Position numbers and translations under genes: made by a program
In this document: positions 1 through 10,646 of the stretch, one piece after another
How positions within the stretch are numbered: the first letter of the stretch is position 1
How the letters are laid out: each line of letters begins with the position of its first letter
NCBI RefSeq assembly: GCF_030269305.1
Contig: NZ_BSTC01000002.1
Coordinates: 620,001-684,000 of the forward strand
DNA: 64,000 nucleotides
Reading direction: 5' to 3'
Source of the DNA: Kineosporia sp. NBRC 101731
GTDB lineage: Bacteria; Actinomycetota; Actinomycetes; Actinomycetales; Kineosporiaceae
Notes under the pieces: model-generated
Seen by the model: only the letters and a program-made list of their open reading frames with translations
What the model was told of the DNA's origin: nothing
Databases searched by the model: none

Positions 1-10
1 ACCAGAACAC

Positions 11-36
11 TAGACGACCGGTCTACTTCTGTCTAC
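11..36. promoter_or_regulatory. TetR-type operator upstream of the MFS exporter
   Basis: An inverted repeat TAGAC-GACCG-GTCTA lies at 11-25, with the inner palindrome GACCGGTC at 16-23. A further direct half-site GTCTAC follows at 31-36. The ATG at 46 lies only 20 bases downstream, so a bound repressor would block transcription initiation. The identical 15-mer recurs at 2590-2604 in front of the hydrolase gene. The repressor gene is not in the window. TetR exporters are commonly controlled by a divergent regulator, so it may lie just left of position 1. This is an inference. Confidence 0.65.
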
Positions 37-45
37 TGTGACGGC

Positions 46-1257
46 ATGACAACCACCCACCCGGTCGCCATCACCCCTGCGACCCCACCTCGTACGGCCG
101 GTCCGGACGCCTGGAAGCGGCCCGCATTCGGTGCGCTGGTGGTGGCCTGGGGCGCGAACATGTTCGCCTCCCTGCTGCAGACCTATCGGGGCGACCTCAG
201 CCAGGTGCAGGTGACCACCCTGTTCGGCGCCTACGCGCTCGGCCTGATCCCGGCCCTGCTGGTCATGGCCAAGGCCTCCGACCGGCTCGGCAGGCGCGCG
301 GTACTCAGCGCCGGTCTGGTCCTGTCCGCGACCGGGACCCTGCTGATCCTCGCTTCCGGTAATGCCTTCGGCGGCATCCTGGCCGGGCGCATCCTGGTCG
401 GGATCAGCGCGGGGGCGGCTCTGGCCCCGGCCACGGCCTGGATCAAGGAGCTCTCCGAGGCCGGCGGACTCGCCGCGTCCGGGGCCCGGCGCGCGGCAAC
501 GGCCCTGACCGGCGGATTCGCACTCGGCCCGCTGGCCTCCGGCATCATCGTCCAGTGGCTGCCCGCACCCCGGCCCACGGCCTACCTGCTCCACGTCGCC
601 CTGGTCCTGGTGGCCCTGTTCCTGATGGGCTCCGCTCCGGAAACCCCTGTCCGCACGAATGTTCCGGATGATGTGGCCGGGCCCGGCCTGTATGAGGTAC
701 TGACCGGCCGGCTCTTCCTGACCGCCGTCGCGTCCACTGCTCCCTGGGTGTTCGGGGCCGCCACCACCTCCCTGGCCGCACTGCCCGTCCTCGTGCCGCT
801 GGGCGCCTACGGCGCGGTCGGCAGTGGCGCGATCGCCGCCCTGACGCTGGGCACCGGCATCCTGGCCCAGCCCCTGGCCCAGCGTCTGGCCCTGAGTTCA
901 CCGGCCCGGCCGTTCCGCGCAGGCCTGGCCGCCGTGATCGTGGGCATGCTGGTGGCCGCGCTGACCGCCGCCACGGGATGGGTTCCGCTCCTGGGCATCA
1001 CGGCCGTCATCCTGGGCTCCGCCTACGGGCTGCTCCTGGTCAGCGGTCTGAAAATGGTTCAGGCCCTGGCCCCGGCACAGCACGCCGCGATGACGACGGC
1101 CGTCTTCTACGCCCTCACCTACGTCGGTTTCGCCGCGCCGGTGGTCATTCCCGTCCTGTCCGCCGCCTGGAGCCCCACGATCGTGCTCGTGGGCGTATCG
1201 GCCCTCGGACTGATCAGCCTGGCAACCACTTTCATGGCCTGGCCGCGTCGTCGATAG
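46..1257 (+). CDS. MFS transporter, probable drug/metabolite exporter
   Basis: The 403-residue protein is almost entirely hydrophobic, with about 12 predicted membrane segments, the normal size for a major facilitator. The loop between segments 2 and 3 reads AKASDRLGRRA, matching the MFS signature DRxGRR, at about residues 76-86. A short Pro/Thr-rich cytoplasmic tail precedes the first segment. It should act in the plasma membrane as a proton-coupled exporter; the substrate is unknown. ATG 46 has no clear ribosome-binding site, and the operator lies so close that the message may be nearly leaderless. The operator shared with the hydrolase at 1680-2522 suggests both respond to one effector. 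Family assignment is firm, substrate is not. Confidence 0.85.
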   Translation: MTTTHPVAITPATPPRTAGPDAWKRPAFGALVVAWGANMFASLLQTYRGDLSQVQVTTLFGAYALGLIPALLVMAKASDRLGRRAVLSAGLVLSATGTLLILASGNAFGGILAGRILVGISAGAALAPATAWIKELSEAGGLAASGARRAATALTGGFALGPLASGIIVQWLPAPRPTAYLLHVALVLVALFLMGSAPETPVRTNVPDDVAGPGLYEVLTGRLFLTAVASTAPWVFGAATTSLAALPVLVPLGAYGAVGSGAIAALTLGTGILAQPLAQRLALSSPARPFRAGLAAVIVGMLVAALTAATGWVPLLGITAVILGSAYGLLLVSGLKMVQALAPAQHAAMTTAVFYALTYVGFAAPVVIPVLSAAWSPTIVLVGVSALGLISLATTFMAWPRRR

Positions 1258-1337
1258 TTATCAGCGGGAACGAGACCGACCAGCGCCGCCGGACCACCGA
1301 CTCGGTCCGGCGGCGCACTGCGTCCGCTCCAGCGCCT

Positions 1338-1610
1338 TTGACATTCCGGGCCGCCGGGAGACGTCAACTTCCGATCCTGGTGGCCGCGGTGATGGCGATG
1401 CTGATGTCAGGAGCCAGCAGCACCCAGGACAAGTGCCTGAGCTCGAGCTTCGCCGGAAGCGTGTACCCCACGCAGTGCAGCGGCAGCATTCATCGCCGGT
1501 GGCAGCGGGTGAGCAATGGTGAGTTGCGCCATGCCGGAACCCATCTCTGCCTGAGTGCGAACGCTGCGAACGTCTACACGACGGGATGCAGCCACCGGCA
1601 TGACGGCAAA
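1338..1610 (+). pseudogene. Ricin-type beta-trefoil lectin fragment
   Basis: This frame reads a Cys-rich stretch resembling one repeat of a ricin B-type lectin: a DKCLSSSFAGSVYPTQC segment, then HRRWQRV in place of the usual QxW, then THLCLSANAANVYTTGC. In actinobacterial ricin domains the pattern is CLDSN..GNVYTLGCNGG..QxW. A hydrophobic stretch (LPILVAAVMAMLMSG) precedes it and could be a signal peptide read from a TTG at 1338. After the last Gly-Cys the similarity stops, and the frame runs on without a natural end into the antisense of the hydrolase. A complete trefoil needs three such repeats. I therefore read it as a remnant; no ribosome-binding site is visible. Confidence 0.4.
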
Positions 1611-1611
1611 A

Positions 1612-1655
1612 CCGTGATGTGGTGCCGTCGCCGGAGCGAGGGCACCACATCACGG
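1612..1655. terminator. 15-bp hairpin between convergent genes
   Basis: CCGTGATGTGGTGCC at 1612-1626 pairs perfectly with GGCACCACATCACGG at 1641-1655 around a 14-nt loop. It lies just beyond the stop of the hydrolase (1680, minus) and after the lectin fragment on the plus strand. No U tract is present, as is usual in actinobacteria. A bidirectional terminator is the simplest reading. Confidence 0.55.
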
Positions 1656-1679
1656 AGGTGTTCTGGTCGTGCGCGGGGA

Positions 1680-2531
<852 letters not shown>

Positions 2532-2589
2532 TCATCCGTGGTGAAGTCGCACCGTGCGGTCCCGGTCGGTCCCGCTGAAAGAAAACTAC

Positions 2590-2604
2590 TAGACGACCGG
2601 TCTA
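2590..2604. promoter_or_regulatory. Second copy of the TetR-type operator
   Basis: TAGACGACCGGTCTA at 2590-2604 matches 11-25 base for base. It lies 68 bases upstream of the hydrolase ATG, in the expected promoter region of that minus-strand gene. The DUF3500 fragment on the plus strand begins only eight bases further right. Confidence 0.65.
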
Positions 2605-2611
2605 CTTTCAA

Positions 2612-3118
2612 GTGAGCGGGCGAGGCCGCGAGATCGCGCTGGCGGTGAAGGCCATCCAGGCGCTCAGCAGCACGGAACAGGGCCAGGCGATCATCGCGGC
2701 GGAGAAGTTCGCCACCGAGTCGGTGGCCGGGGCCTTCCAGGACAATCTGGTGCAGGAGTACGAGGGGGTCGCACTGGGCGACGTGTCGGCGAAGGGCCGC
2801 CGGGCGATCCTGGCGTTCGTCGAGCGGATGGTCGGCAACGTCAAGGAGGGCCAGGCGAAGATCAAGATGGCCGAGATCCGCAAGCACCTGGACGAGACCT
2901 ACTTCGCGTGGATCGGTGGAACCGATGACGACGCGGTCTTCTACGTGCGGGTTCAGTCTCCGGTGATCTGGATCGAGTTCGACTGTGAAGGGCCGGGCCC
3001 GCTGGGCAAGGGCGTGACCGGTTCCAGTCGTAACCACGTGCACTCGGACGTGCGAACCCCCAACGGCAATGACCACGGCAAGTCTCTGCTGGCACTGCAC
3101 CTCGCGCTCGACCACTGA
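2612..3118 (+). pseudogene. DUF3500 protein, C-terminal remnant
   Basis: The frame from GTG 2612 gives 168 residues resembling the C-terminal part of DUF3500 proteins: an internal YFAWIGG stretch, VYVRVQSPVIWIEFDCEG-type strands and the ending HVHSDVRTPNGNDHGKSLL. Family members are normally about 300-400 residues, so roughly half the protein is missing at the N-terminus. The frame starts right beside the hydrolase operator, with no ribosome-binding site or promoter of its own. This looks like a gene whose 5' half was replaced when the operator-hydrolase segment arrived. The function of DUF3500 is unknown. Confidence 0.6.
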
Positions 3119-3253
3119 TCCAGCCGCCGGGAGCGACGGGTGGGCGTCACCGCCCCGGGGCGTCCACCGTCCGGCCCGGCCGGAACTGACCACCGTGTCC
3201 GGGCCCCGCGCCCGTTCCGCATCATCGCTGGACACGTGCCCAGGGAAGACCCA

Positions 3254-3329
3254 TGGTGCCCCCGACGGGATTCGAACCCGTACTGAAGCGCTTTTAAGGC
3301 GCCTGCCTCTGCCGTTGGGCTACGAGGGC
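3254..3329 (-). tRNA. tRNA with UAA anticodon (Leu-type anticodon, short variable loop)
   Basis: On the minus strand this folds as a cloverleaf: acceptor GCCCTCG/CGGGGGC with one G-U pair, D arm with three pairs, anticodon stem GGCGC/GCGCT, seven-base loop CTTAAAA, five-base variable loop TCAGT, T arm ACGGG-TTCGAAT-CCCGT, discriminator A at 3257 and encoded CCA at 3254-3256. The anticodon is UAA, which reads UUA (leucine). Leucine tRNAs normally have a long variable arm, which is absent here. The structure is intact, so I call it a tRNA gene, but its amino-acid identity is uncertain. Confidence 0.8.
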
Positions 3330-3418
3330 GTACGGACACAGGTTATTAGGTCCACCATCCTCGATGTGCAGGGACTGCCGAGCATCACGTCATCCCGGGC
3401 AGGCTTACGCTCAGGAGC

Positions 3419-4246
3419 ATGGGACATCTCGTGGACCGCCGCCCGGTCGTGCGTGTGCGTGGGGCCGGAGGGCCCGGGGCCACCGCGACCACCCGCCCCG
3501 ACTCGCTCGCGGTGGAGGCGCCGCTGACCATCAAGGCCGGCGACACCACCATCGCCACCACCATGCGCACCCCCGGTCACGACCTGGAGCTGGCCCTGGG
3601 CTGGCTGGTCGCCGAGGGGGTGGCGCACGCCAGTGCCGACATCACCGAGCTGACCTCGTGCGACACCGACACCGTGCAGGTGCGCCTGGCTCCCGGGGTG
3701 CCCGTGCCGCAGGCCCGTCTGGGCGCCACGTCCAGCGCCTGTGGCGTGTGCGGCAGCGACTCGATCGCCGAGGTGCTCAACCGGCGCCCCCGGCTCTCGA
3801 TGAAGGACGTCGTCGAGCCTCTGGTGGACGCCGGCACCCTGGTCTCGTTGCCCGGCAGGCTGCGCGAGGCGCAGCGCGCCTTCGACCGCACCGGTGGGCT
3901 GCACGCGGCCGGGCTCTTCACGCCCGAGGGTGAGCTGCTGTGTGTGCGGGAGGATGTGGGCCGGCACAACGCTGTGGACAAGGTGGTGGGCTGGGCCCTG
4001 ACACACGGTCTGCTGCCGGCGTCGAACACCGTGCTGCAGGTCAGCGGGCGGGCCTCCTTCGAGCTCACGCAGAAGGCGACGATGGCCGGGATTCCCCTGC
4101 TGTCAGCGGTCTCCGCACCGTCCACGCTGGCGGTGGACCTGGCGGAAGAGGCCGGCCTGACGCTGGCCGGGTTCGTGCGGGGCGACTCGATGAACCTCTA
4201 CGCGCACCCGGAGCGGGTGCGCGTAGAGGTCGCGGTCAGCGCTTAG
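3419..4246 (+). CDS. fdhD: Formate dehydrogenase accessory sulfurtransferase FdhD
   Basis: FdhD passes sulfur from a cysteine desulfurase to the molybdenum cofactor of formate dehydrogenase, in the cytoplasm. The 275-residue product has the family size and the essential cysteine pair in SACGVCGSDS (about residues 119-122). Other conserved blocks are LALGWLVAEG near 60, REDVGRHNAVDKV near 178 and GRASFELTQKA near 210. The start is uncertain: ATG 3419 lies only one base after AGGAG, while an in-frame GTG at 3431 is rather far from it. No formate dehydrogenase gene is in the window. The 3' end overlaps the convergent ppx gene by 11 bases and contains a long inverted repeat. Confidence 0.93.
   Translation: MGHLVDRRPVVRVRGAGGPGATATTRPDSLAVEAPLTIKAGDTTIATTMRTPGHDLELALGWLVAEGVAHASADITELTSCDTDTVQVRLAPGVPVPQARLGATSSACGVCGSDSIAEVLNRRPRLSMKDVVEPLVDAGTLVSLPGRLREAQRAFDRTGGLHAAGLFTPEGELLCVREDVGRHNAVDKVVGWALTHGLLPASNTVLQVSGRASFELTQKATMAGIPLLSAVSAPSTLAVDLAEEAGLTLAGFVRGDSMNLYAHPERVRVEVAVSA
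4195..4229. terminator. fdhD: Perfect 15-bp inverted repeat inside the end of fdhD
   Basis: CCTCTACGCGCACCC at 4195-4209 pairs perfectly with GGGTGCGCGTAGAGG at 4215-4229 around a 5-nt loop. It lies entirely within the last codons of fdhD and just past the stop of ppx on the other strand. It is well placed to end ppx transcripts, and possibly those of fdhD, while also encoding the C-terminus of FdhD. Confidence 0.5.
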
Positions 4247-5180
4247 ACCAGGCCAGGCCCCAGGCCATCCCGTCGAGGATGTCGTGCTCGGAGGTGACCT
4301 GCTGTCCGATCCGGCCGGTGGCGCCCATCCGTTCGACGATGCGCCGCCAGACCAGGGCCCCGGCGCCGATCACGTCGACCCGGCCCGGGTGCATGAAGGG
4401 CAGCTGTGCCCGCTGCTCCCGCGGCATCTCGATCAGCTCGGTGCAGGCCTTCTCGACCTGGTCGAGGCTGAGCGTGGCGCCGTGGATGGCGGCCGGGTCG
4501 TAGGCGGGCAGACCCAGGGCGTGCGCGGTCACCGTGGTGATCGAGCCGGCCACCCCGACCAGCGTGCGGGCGTCTTCCAGGGCCACCTTCCCGGCGACCT
4601 GGGTCAGGGCGGCGTCGATGTCGGCGGTGGCGGCGGCCACCTCGGAGGCGGTCGGTGGATCGCTGCGCAGGTGCCGCTCGGTCAGCCGCACACAGCCGAT
4701 GTTCACCGAGATCGCGCTGTCGACGGTCTTCTCCCCGAGGACGAACTCGGTCGAGCCGCCGCCCAGGTCGACCACCAGGAACGGCGCGTCGTGGCCGCCG
4801 GGCAGACCGCCGGTGGCCCCGGTGAACGACAGCTCGGCCTCCTCGGCGCCGGGGATGACCTCCGGCTCCACCCCGAGCGCCTCCCGGACCCCGTCGACGA
4901 AGATCTTGCGGTTGCGCGCGTCCCGGGTGGCCGAGGTGGCGACGAACCGGATCGAGTGCACCTCGTGCTGGTGGCACAGGTCGGCGTACCGGCGGGCGGC
5001 GGCCAGGGTGCGTTCCATCGCCTCCGGGGCGATCTCTCCGGTCTTGTCCACCTCCTGGCCCAGTCGCACGATCTCCATCCGGCGCTCGATGTCGACGAGC
5101 TCGCCGCGACTGCGGCTCACGTCGGCGATCAGGAGCCGGATCGAGTTGGTGCCGCAGTCGATTGCTGCAACGCGGGTCAT
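4236..5180 (-). CDS. ppx: Ppx/GppA exopolyphosphatase family protein
   Basis: The product hydrolyses terminal phosphates of polyphosphate or pppGpp in the cytoplasm. The 314-residue length matches the short actinobacterial form without a C-terminal HD domain. The ASKHA phosphate-1 motif is seen as IDCGTNSIRLLIADV at residues 6-20, and the phosphate-2 motif as VVDLGGGSTEFVLG near 136-149. ATG 5180 overlaps the DUF501 stop by four bases (ATGA), which fixes the start and indicates translational coupling in the eno-ftsB-DUF501-ppx operon. Whether polyphosphate or (p)ppGpp is the main substrate cannot be told. Confidence 0.92.
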   Translation of the reverse strand: MTRVAAIDCGTNSIRLLIADVSRSRGELVDIERRMEIVRLGQEVDKTGEIAPEAMERTLAAARRYADLCHQHEVHSIRFVATSATRDARNRKIFVDGVREALGVEPEVIPGAEEAELSFTGATGGLPGGHDAPFLVVDLGGGSTEFVLGEKTVDSAISVNIGCVRLTERHLRSDPPTASEVAAATADIDAALTQVAGKVALEDARTLVGVAGSITTVTAHALGLPAYDPAAIHGATLSLDQVEKACTELIEMPREQRAQLPFMHPGRVDVIGAGALVWRRIVERMGATGRIGQQVTSEHDILDGMAWGLAWSKR

Positions 5181-5706
5181 TGTTCCTCCACCACTGAGCA
5201 GGGCCCTCTTTCCCACCAGCACGGCAGAGCGTCGAGAACTTCGTCCCCCAGCGGATTCACGCCCCGGCCGGCCGCGAGCGCGTGCGCGGCGTAGACGTGC
5301 AGGCACTTGACCCGGTCGGGCATGCCGCCGGCGCTGACGCCGGCGATCTCGGGCACCGGGGCGAGCTGGGCCCGCCGCTGGAGGTAGTCCTCGTGCGCCC
5401 GACGCTGGGCGTCTGCCAGATCCGGATCCTCGGCGATCCGGGCTGTCATCTCCTTCATCAGACCGGAGGCCTCCAGGGTGCCGATCGCACCGGCGGCCTT
5501 CGGGCAGGTCAGGTAGTACATCGTCGGGAACGGCGTGCCGTCGTCCAGCCGCGGGAAGGTCTGCACCACGTCGGGCTGGCCGCAGGGGCAGCGGGCGCCG
5601 ACGGCGACCACGTTCCGGGCGGGCCGGCCGAGCTGACGGTGCACGGCCGCGAGATCTTCCGCGGTGGCCGGGGTCGGACCCGGGTTCCGCTGTGCGTCGG
5701 CGCCGC

Positions 5707-5710
<4 letters not shown>
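5177..5710 (-). CDS. DUF501 domain protein
   Basis: The 177-residue protein belongs to DUF501, an actinobacterial family of unknown function found between the FtsB/DivIC-like gene and ppx. Visible family features are the Cys-containing GARCPCGQPDVVQTFPRL near residue 35, FPTMYYLTCPKA near 60 and the C-terminal RVKCLHVYAAHALA block followed by a tryptophan pair. The conserved cysteines could bind a metal, though this is inference. GTG 5710 overlaps the upstream stop by four bases (GTGA) and was chosen for that reason. Its own stop overlaps the ppx start in the same way, so three consecutive genes are coupled. Confidence 0.88.
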
Positions 5711-7886
<2,176 letters not shown>

Positions 7887-7918
7887 TCAGACCGGTTTCA
7901 GTGGAGTTTCTGTGGACC

Positions 7919-7942
7919 GTTACGTCTACGCAACTACGTAAC
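7919..7942. promoter_or_regulatory. Inverted repeat upstream of eno
   Basis: GTTACGT at 7919-7925 and ACGTAAC at 7936-7942 are reverse complements ten bases apart, 51-74 bases upstream of the eno start. Position and symmetry suit an operator, but no regulator is identified. Confidence 0.3.
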
Positions 7943-8038
7943 CGAGCCTATCGTCCGGCCTGTGGCCCACCCCTCACCTGGGGGCAGGTGTCCGGGGGCC
8001 GAAGGTCCTGCTAATGCCTGACTCCCCACAAGTGGGAT

Positions 8039-9733
8039 TCAGTCGAGTCCCAGTAATGCCCGCAGGTGCCGGGGCGGTGGCGCCCCGTGTGCCAGTAACT
8101 CGTCGTGCACCTGCCGTTTCGACCAGTCCGGGTTCTCCGCGTGAATCCGACCGGCCAGGTCGCGGATCTCGCGGTGCCCCACGTAGTAGGTGGACAACTG
8201 GGTGGAGGTGAGCAGCGCCCGTCGCCACTTGCCCGCCGCCTCACCCTCCTCCTGGTGGCCGCGAGCTGTCATCAGCAGCATCGCCTCGTCCTCGGTCATG
8301 CCGTGCGCGTGCACCCGCACGTCGAGGATCGCGTTGATCGCGCTGCGCAACGCCATCTTCAGCGTCATCAGCCGCAGCCACATGTCGTCGTCGTTGTTGC
8401 CGGAACCCAGGCCGAACGAGGCGATGAGCTCCTCGGCGTAGACCGCCCAGCCCTCGATGAACGTGCCGCTGCGGATCGCACTACGCACCGGCGTGGTGCC
8501 GCGGTACCGGTTGCCGTGCGCCAGTTGCAGCGCATGCCCCGGAATCGCCTCGTGCACCGCAAGATTGCGCAGCATGTGGCCGTTGTACTCGCGGTAGAAA
8601 GCGTCGGTGCGGGCCTGGTCCCACTCGGCGGGGGTGGGCGCCACGGCGAAGAACGTGGGGAGCGTGCCGTCGGCCGCCCCGGGCTCCAGCGGCCCGGGCG
8701 GGTCGCAGTAGGCCACGGCGATGCCGGCCCGCGACGGCGGCATCTCGATCACGTGGATCGGCGCCGGGGGCACGGTGACCAGATCGAGCTCCCGCACCCG
8801 GGCGGCCAGCAGAACCAGTGCCTGCTCACAGAGCGGGCGGATGGACGTGGGGGTCACCGGTGCGCTCGCGGCCGCCTGGTCGAGCACCTCCCGCACGAGC
8901 GTCTCCGACATCGGCCGGCCGCTGATCCGGCAGGCCAGCTCGGCAATGTCCTCCTCGATCGCCTGGAGGTCGCTCTCGGCCCGGGTGAGCAGGGCGTCGG
9001 GACCGGTCTCGGTGTCGAGGGTGTACCAGAGCCGGGCCGCGTAGTTGAGCTCGCCCAGACGCGGGTCGCCGTCGCTGACCGGCAGCTGCGCCTCCAGCCA
9101 GCGGGCGTGGTCGCGCAGGGCCTCCACCGCCGCGTCGCGCACCTCGCGAACCCCGGAGGCGAGGGACTCGTCTTGTGCCAGCAGTGGTTCCAGGTCTTCG
9201 GTCAGCAGCGGCACGGTACCCCGGGCCTGGCCGATGGCGGTCTGCACCGCGGGCCGGGGCATGTCGCGCAGCACGTCACGGGCCTGGGCCAGCCGCTGCG
9301 GCACCTGGCCCAGCCGGGCCGCCAGCGCCCGCAGCCGCTCGGGCGCCGGGCCCTCGCGGCTGATCAGCGGATACAGCCCGTCGGCGGGCAGGTGCAGGAG
9401 GGGGTCGTTCTCGAAACGGCGCAGCTCCGTCTGTTCCCACAGGGTGCCGCTCACCCGGGTCCGGAGGATCTCCAGGTCGACCCGGTCGCCCGGGGTGAGG
9501 GCGGTGTCGTCGACGTCGTCCAGCGCGGACATCGCGTCGACCAGCATCGAGGCCCGCCGGATCGTGGCCTCGACGGTGAGTTCGGTGGTCAGTTCGTCGT
9601 AACGGTGATCGCCCAGCTCGGTGGCCTCTTCGGGTGCGGCCTCGAGCAGGGCGTCCAGCACCTTCGTGGCGGCGTCACGGAATCTCGCGGTCACGATCGG
9701 GTCATCGTCCTGCTGCTCGCGCATGCACCCCAT
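8039..9733 (-). CDS. DUF885 family probable zinc metallopeptidase
   Basis: The 564-residue protein has the DUF885 hallmark NLAVHEAIPGHALQLAHGN near residue 388, where HExxPGH resembles a gluzincin zinc site. A downstream acidic residue occurs in EGWAVYAEELI near 420, the usual third ligand region. It lacks a signal peptide, so it is probably cytoplasmic. DUF885 proteins are widespread in actinobacteria and likely cleave peptides, but substrates are not established. ATG 9733 is used; a second ATG three codons in (9724) is possible. It lies 42 bases after purC and may share its transcript. Confidence 0.85.
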   Translation of the reverse strand: MGCMREQQDDDPIVTARFRDAATKVLDALLEAAPEEATELGDHRYDELTTELTVEATIRRASMLVDAMSALDDVDDTALTPGDRVDLEILRTRVSGTLWEQTELRRFENDPLLHLPADGLYPLISREGPAPERLRALAARLGQVPQRLAQARDVLRDMPRPAVQTAIGQARGTVPLLTEDLEPLLAQDESLASGVREVRDAAVEALRDHARWLEAQLPVSDGDPRLGELNYAARLWYTLDTETGPDALLTRAESDLQAIEEDIAELACRISGRPMSETLVREVLDQAAASAPVTPTSIRPLCEQALVLLAARVRELDLVTVPPAPIHVIEMPPSRAGIAVAYCDPPGPLEPGAADGTLPTFFAVAPTPAEWDQARTDAFYREYNGHMLRNLAVHEAIPGHALQLAHGNRYRGTTPVRSAIRSGTFIEGWAVYAEELIASFGLGSGNNDDDMWLRLMTLKMALRSAINAILDVRVHAHGMTEDEAMLLMTARGHQEEGEAAGKWRRALLTSTQLSTYYVGHREIRDLAGRIHAENPDWSKRQVHDELLAHGAPPPRHLRALLGLD

Positions 9734-9774
9734 CGTGCCGCACGATCAGGCCAAGAACCCGCTCAGAGCAGGAT

Positions 9775-10608
9775 TTACCAGCGGTTGCCGGTGATTCGCT
9801 CATAGACGTCGACGTAGAGGGCGCGGGTCTTCTCCACGATCTGCGCGGGGATCTCGGGGCCGGGATAGGTCTTGTCCCAGCCACTGGCCAGCGACCAGTC
9901 TCGGACAAACTGCTTGTCCCACGACTGCTGCGGGCCGCCCGGGGCCCAGGTGTTGGCCGGCCAGAACCGCGAGGAGTCGGGAGTCAGCACCTCGTCGCCG
10001 AGCACCAGCTCACCGGCGGCGTCGATCCCGAACTCCAGCTTGGTGTCGGCGATGATCACACCGCTGCGGGCGGCGATCTGCGCGCCCCGGGTGTAGACGG
10101 CCAGCGTCAGCTCCCGCAGCCGGTCGCTGAGGTCGGCGCCCTGCTGGGCCACCACCTCGTCGAAGGTCATGAACTCGTCGTGACCCTCGGTGGCCTTCGT
10201 GGTCGGTGTGAACACCGGCGCGGGCAGCTTCGACGCCTCCACCAGGCCCTCGGGCAGCGCGAGACCGGAGATGGCACCGTCGCGGCGGTACTCCTGCAGG
10301 CCGAGGCCGGCCAGGTAGCCGCGGGCGATGCATTCCACGGGCACCATGGTCAGTTTCTTGCAGCGCACGGCCCGGCCGGCCCACTCCGGCGGCACGTCGG
10401 TGCCGGAGATGATGTGGTTCGGGACAACGTCTTTGATCTGCTCGAACCACCACAGCGAGAGCTGCGTGAGAATCGCGCCCTTGTCCGGGATCGGCGTCGG
10501 CAGGATCACGTCGTAGACCGACATCCGGTCGGAGGCGACCAGGATGATGTCGTCGCCGTCGGCGTAGACCTCACGCACCTTGCCGGAGTGGAGCAACTGC
10601 GGGCTCAT
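9775..10608 (-). CDS. purC: Phosphoribosylaminoimidazole-succinocarboxamide synthase
   Basis: PurC condenses CAIR with aspartate using ATP, step 8 of purine synthesis, in the cytoplasm. The 277-residue length is typical of the longer PurC form. Conserved blocks are LHSGKVREVYADGDD near residue 6, ASDRMSVYDV near 26, LVPVECIARGY-type sequence (MVPVECIARGYLAG) near 92, and FGIDAAGELVLGDEVLTPDSSRFW near 190. AGGCAGTTCTAG upstream offers an AGG-type ribosome site for ATG 10608. Other pur genes are not in the window. Confidence 0.97.
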   Translation of the reverse strand: MSPQLLHSGKVREVYADGDDIILVASDRMSVYDVILPTPIPDKGAILTQLSLWWFEQIKDVVPNHIISGTDVPPEWAGRAVRCKKLTMVPVECIARGYLAGLGLQEYRRDGAISGLALPEGLVEASKLPAPVFTPTTKATEGHDEFMTFDEVVAQQGADLSDRLRELTLAVYTRGAQIAARSGVIIADTKLEFGIDAAGELVLGDEVLTPDSSRFWPANTWAPGGPQQSWDKQFVRDWSLASGWDKTYPGPEIPAQIVEKTRALYVDVYERITGNRW

Positions 10609-10646
10609 CTAGAACTGCCTTTCCTCATCGCGCAGAGGAGCCCAAC

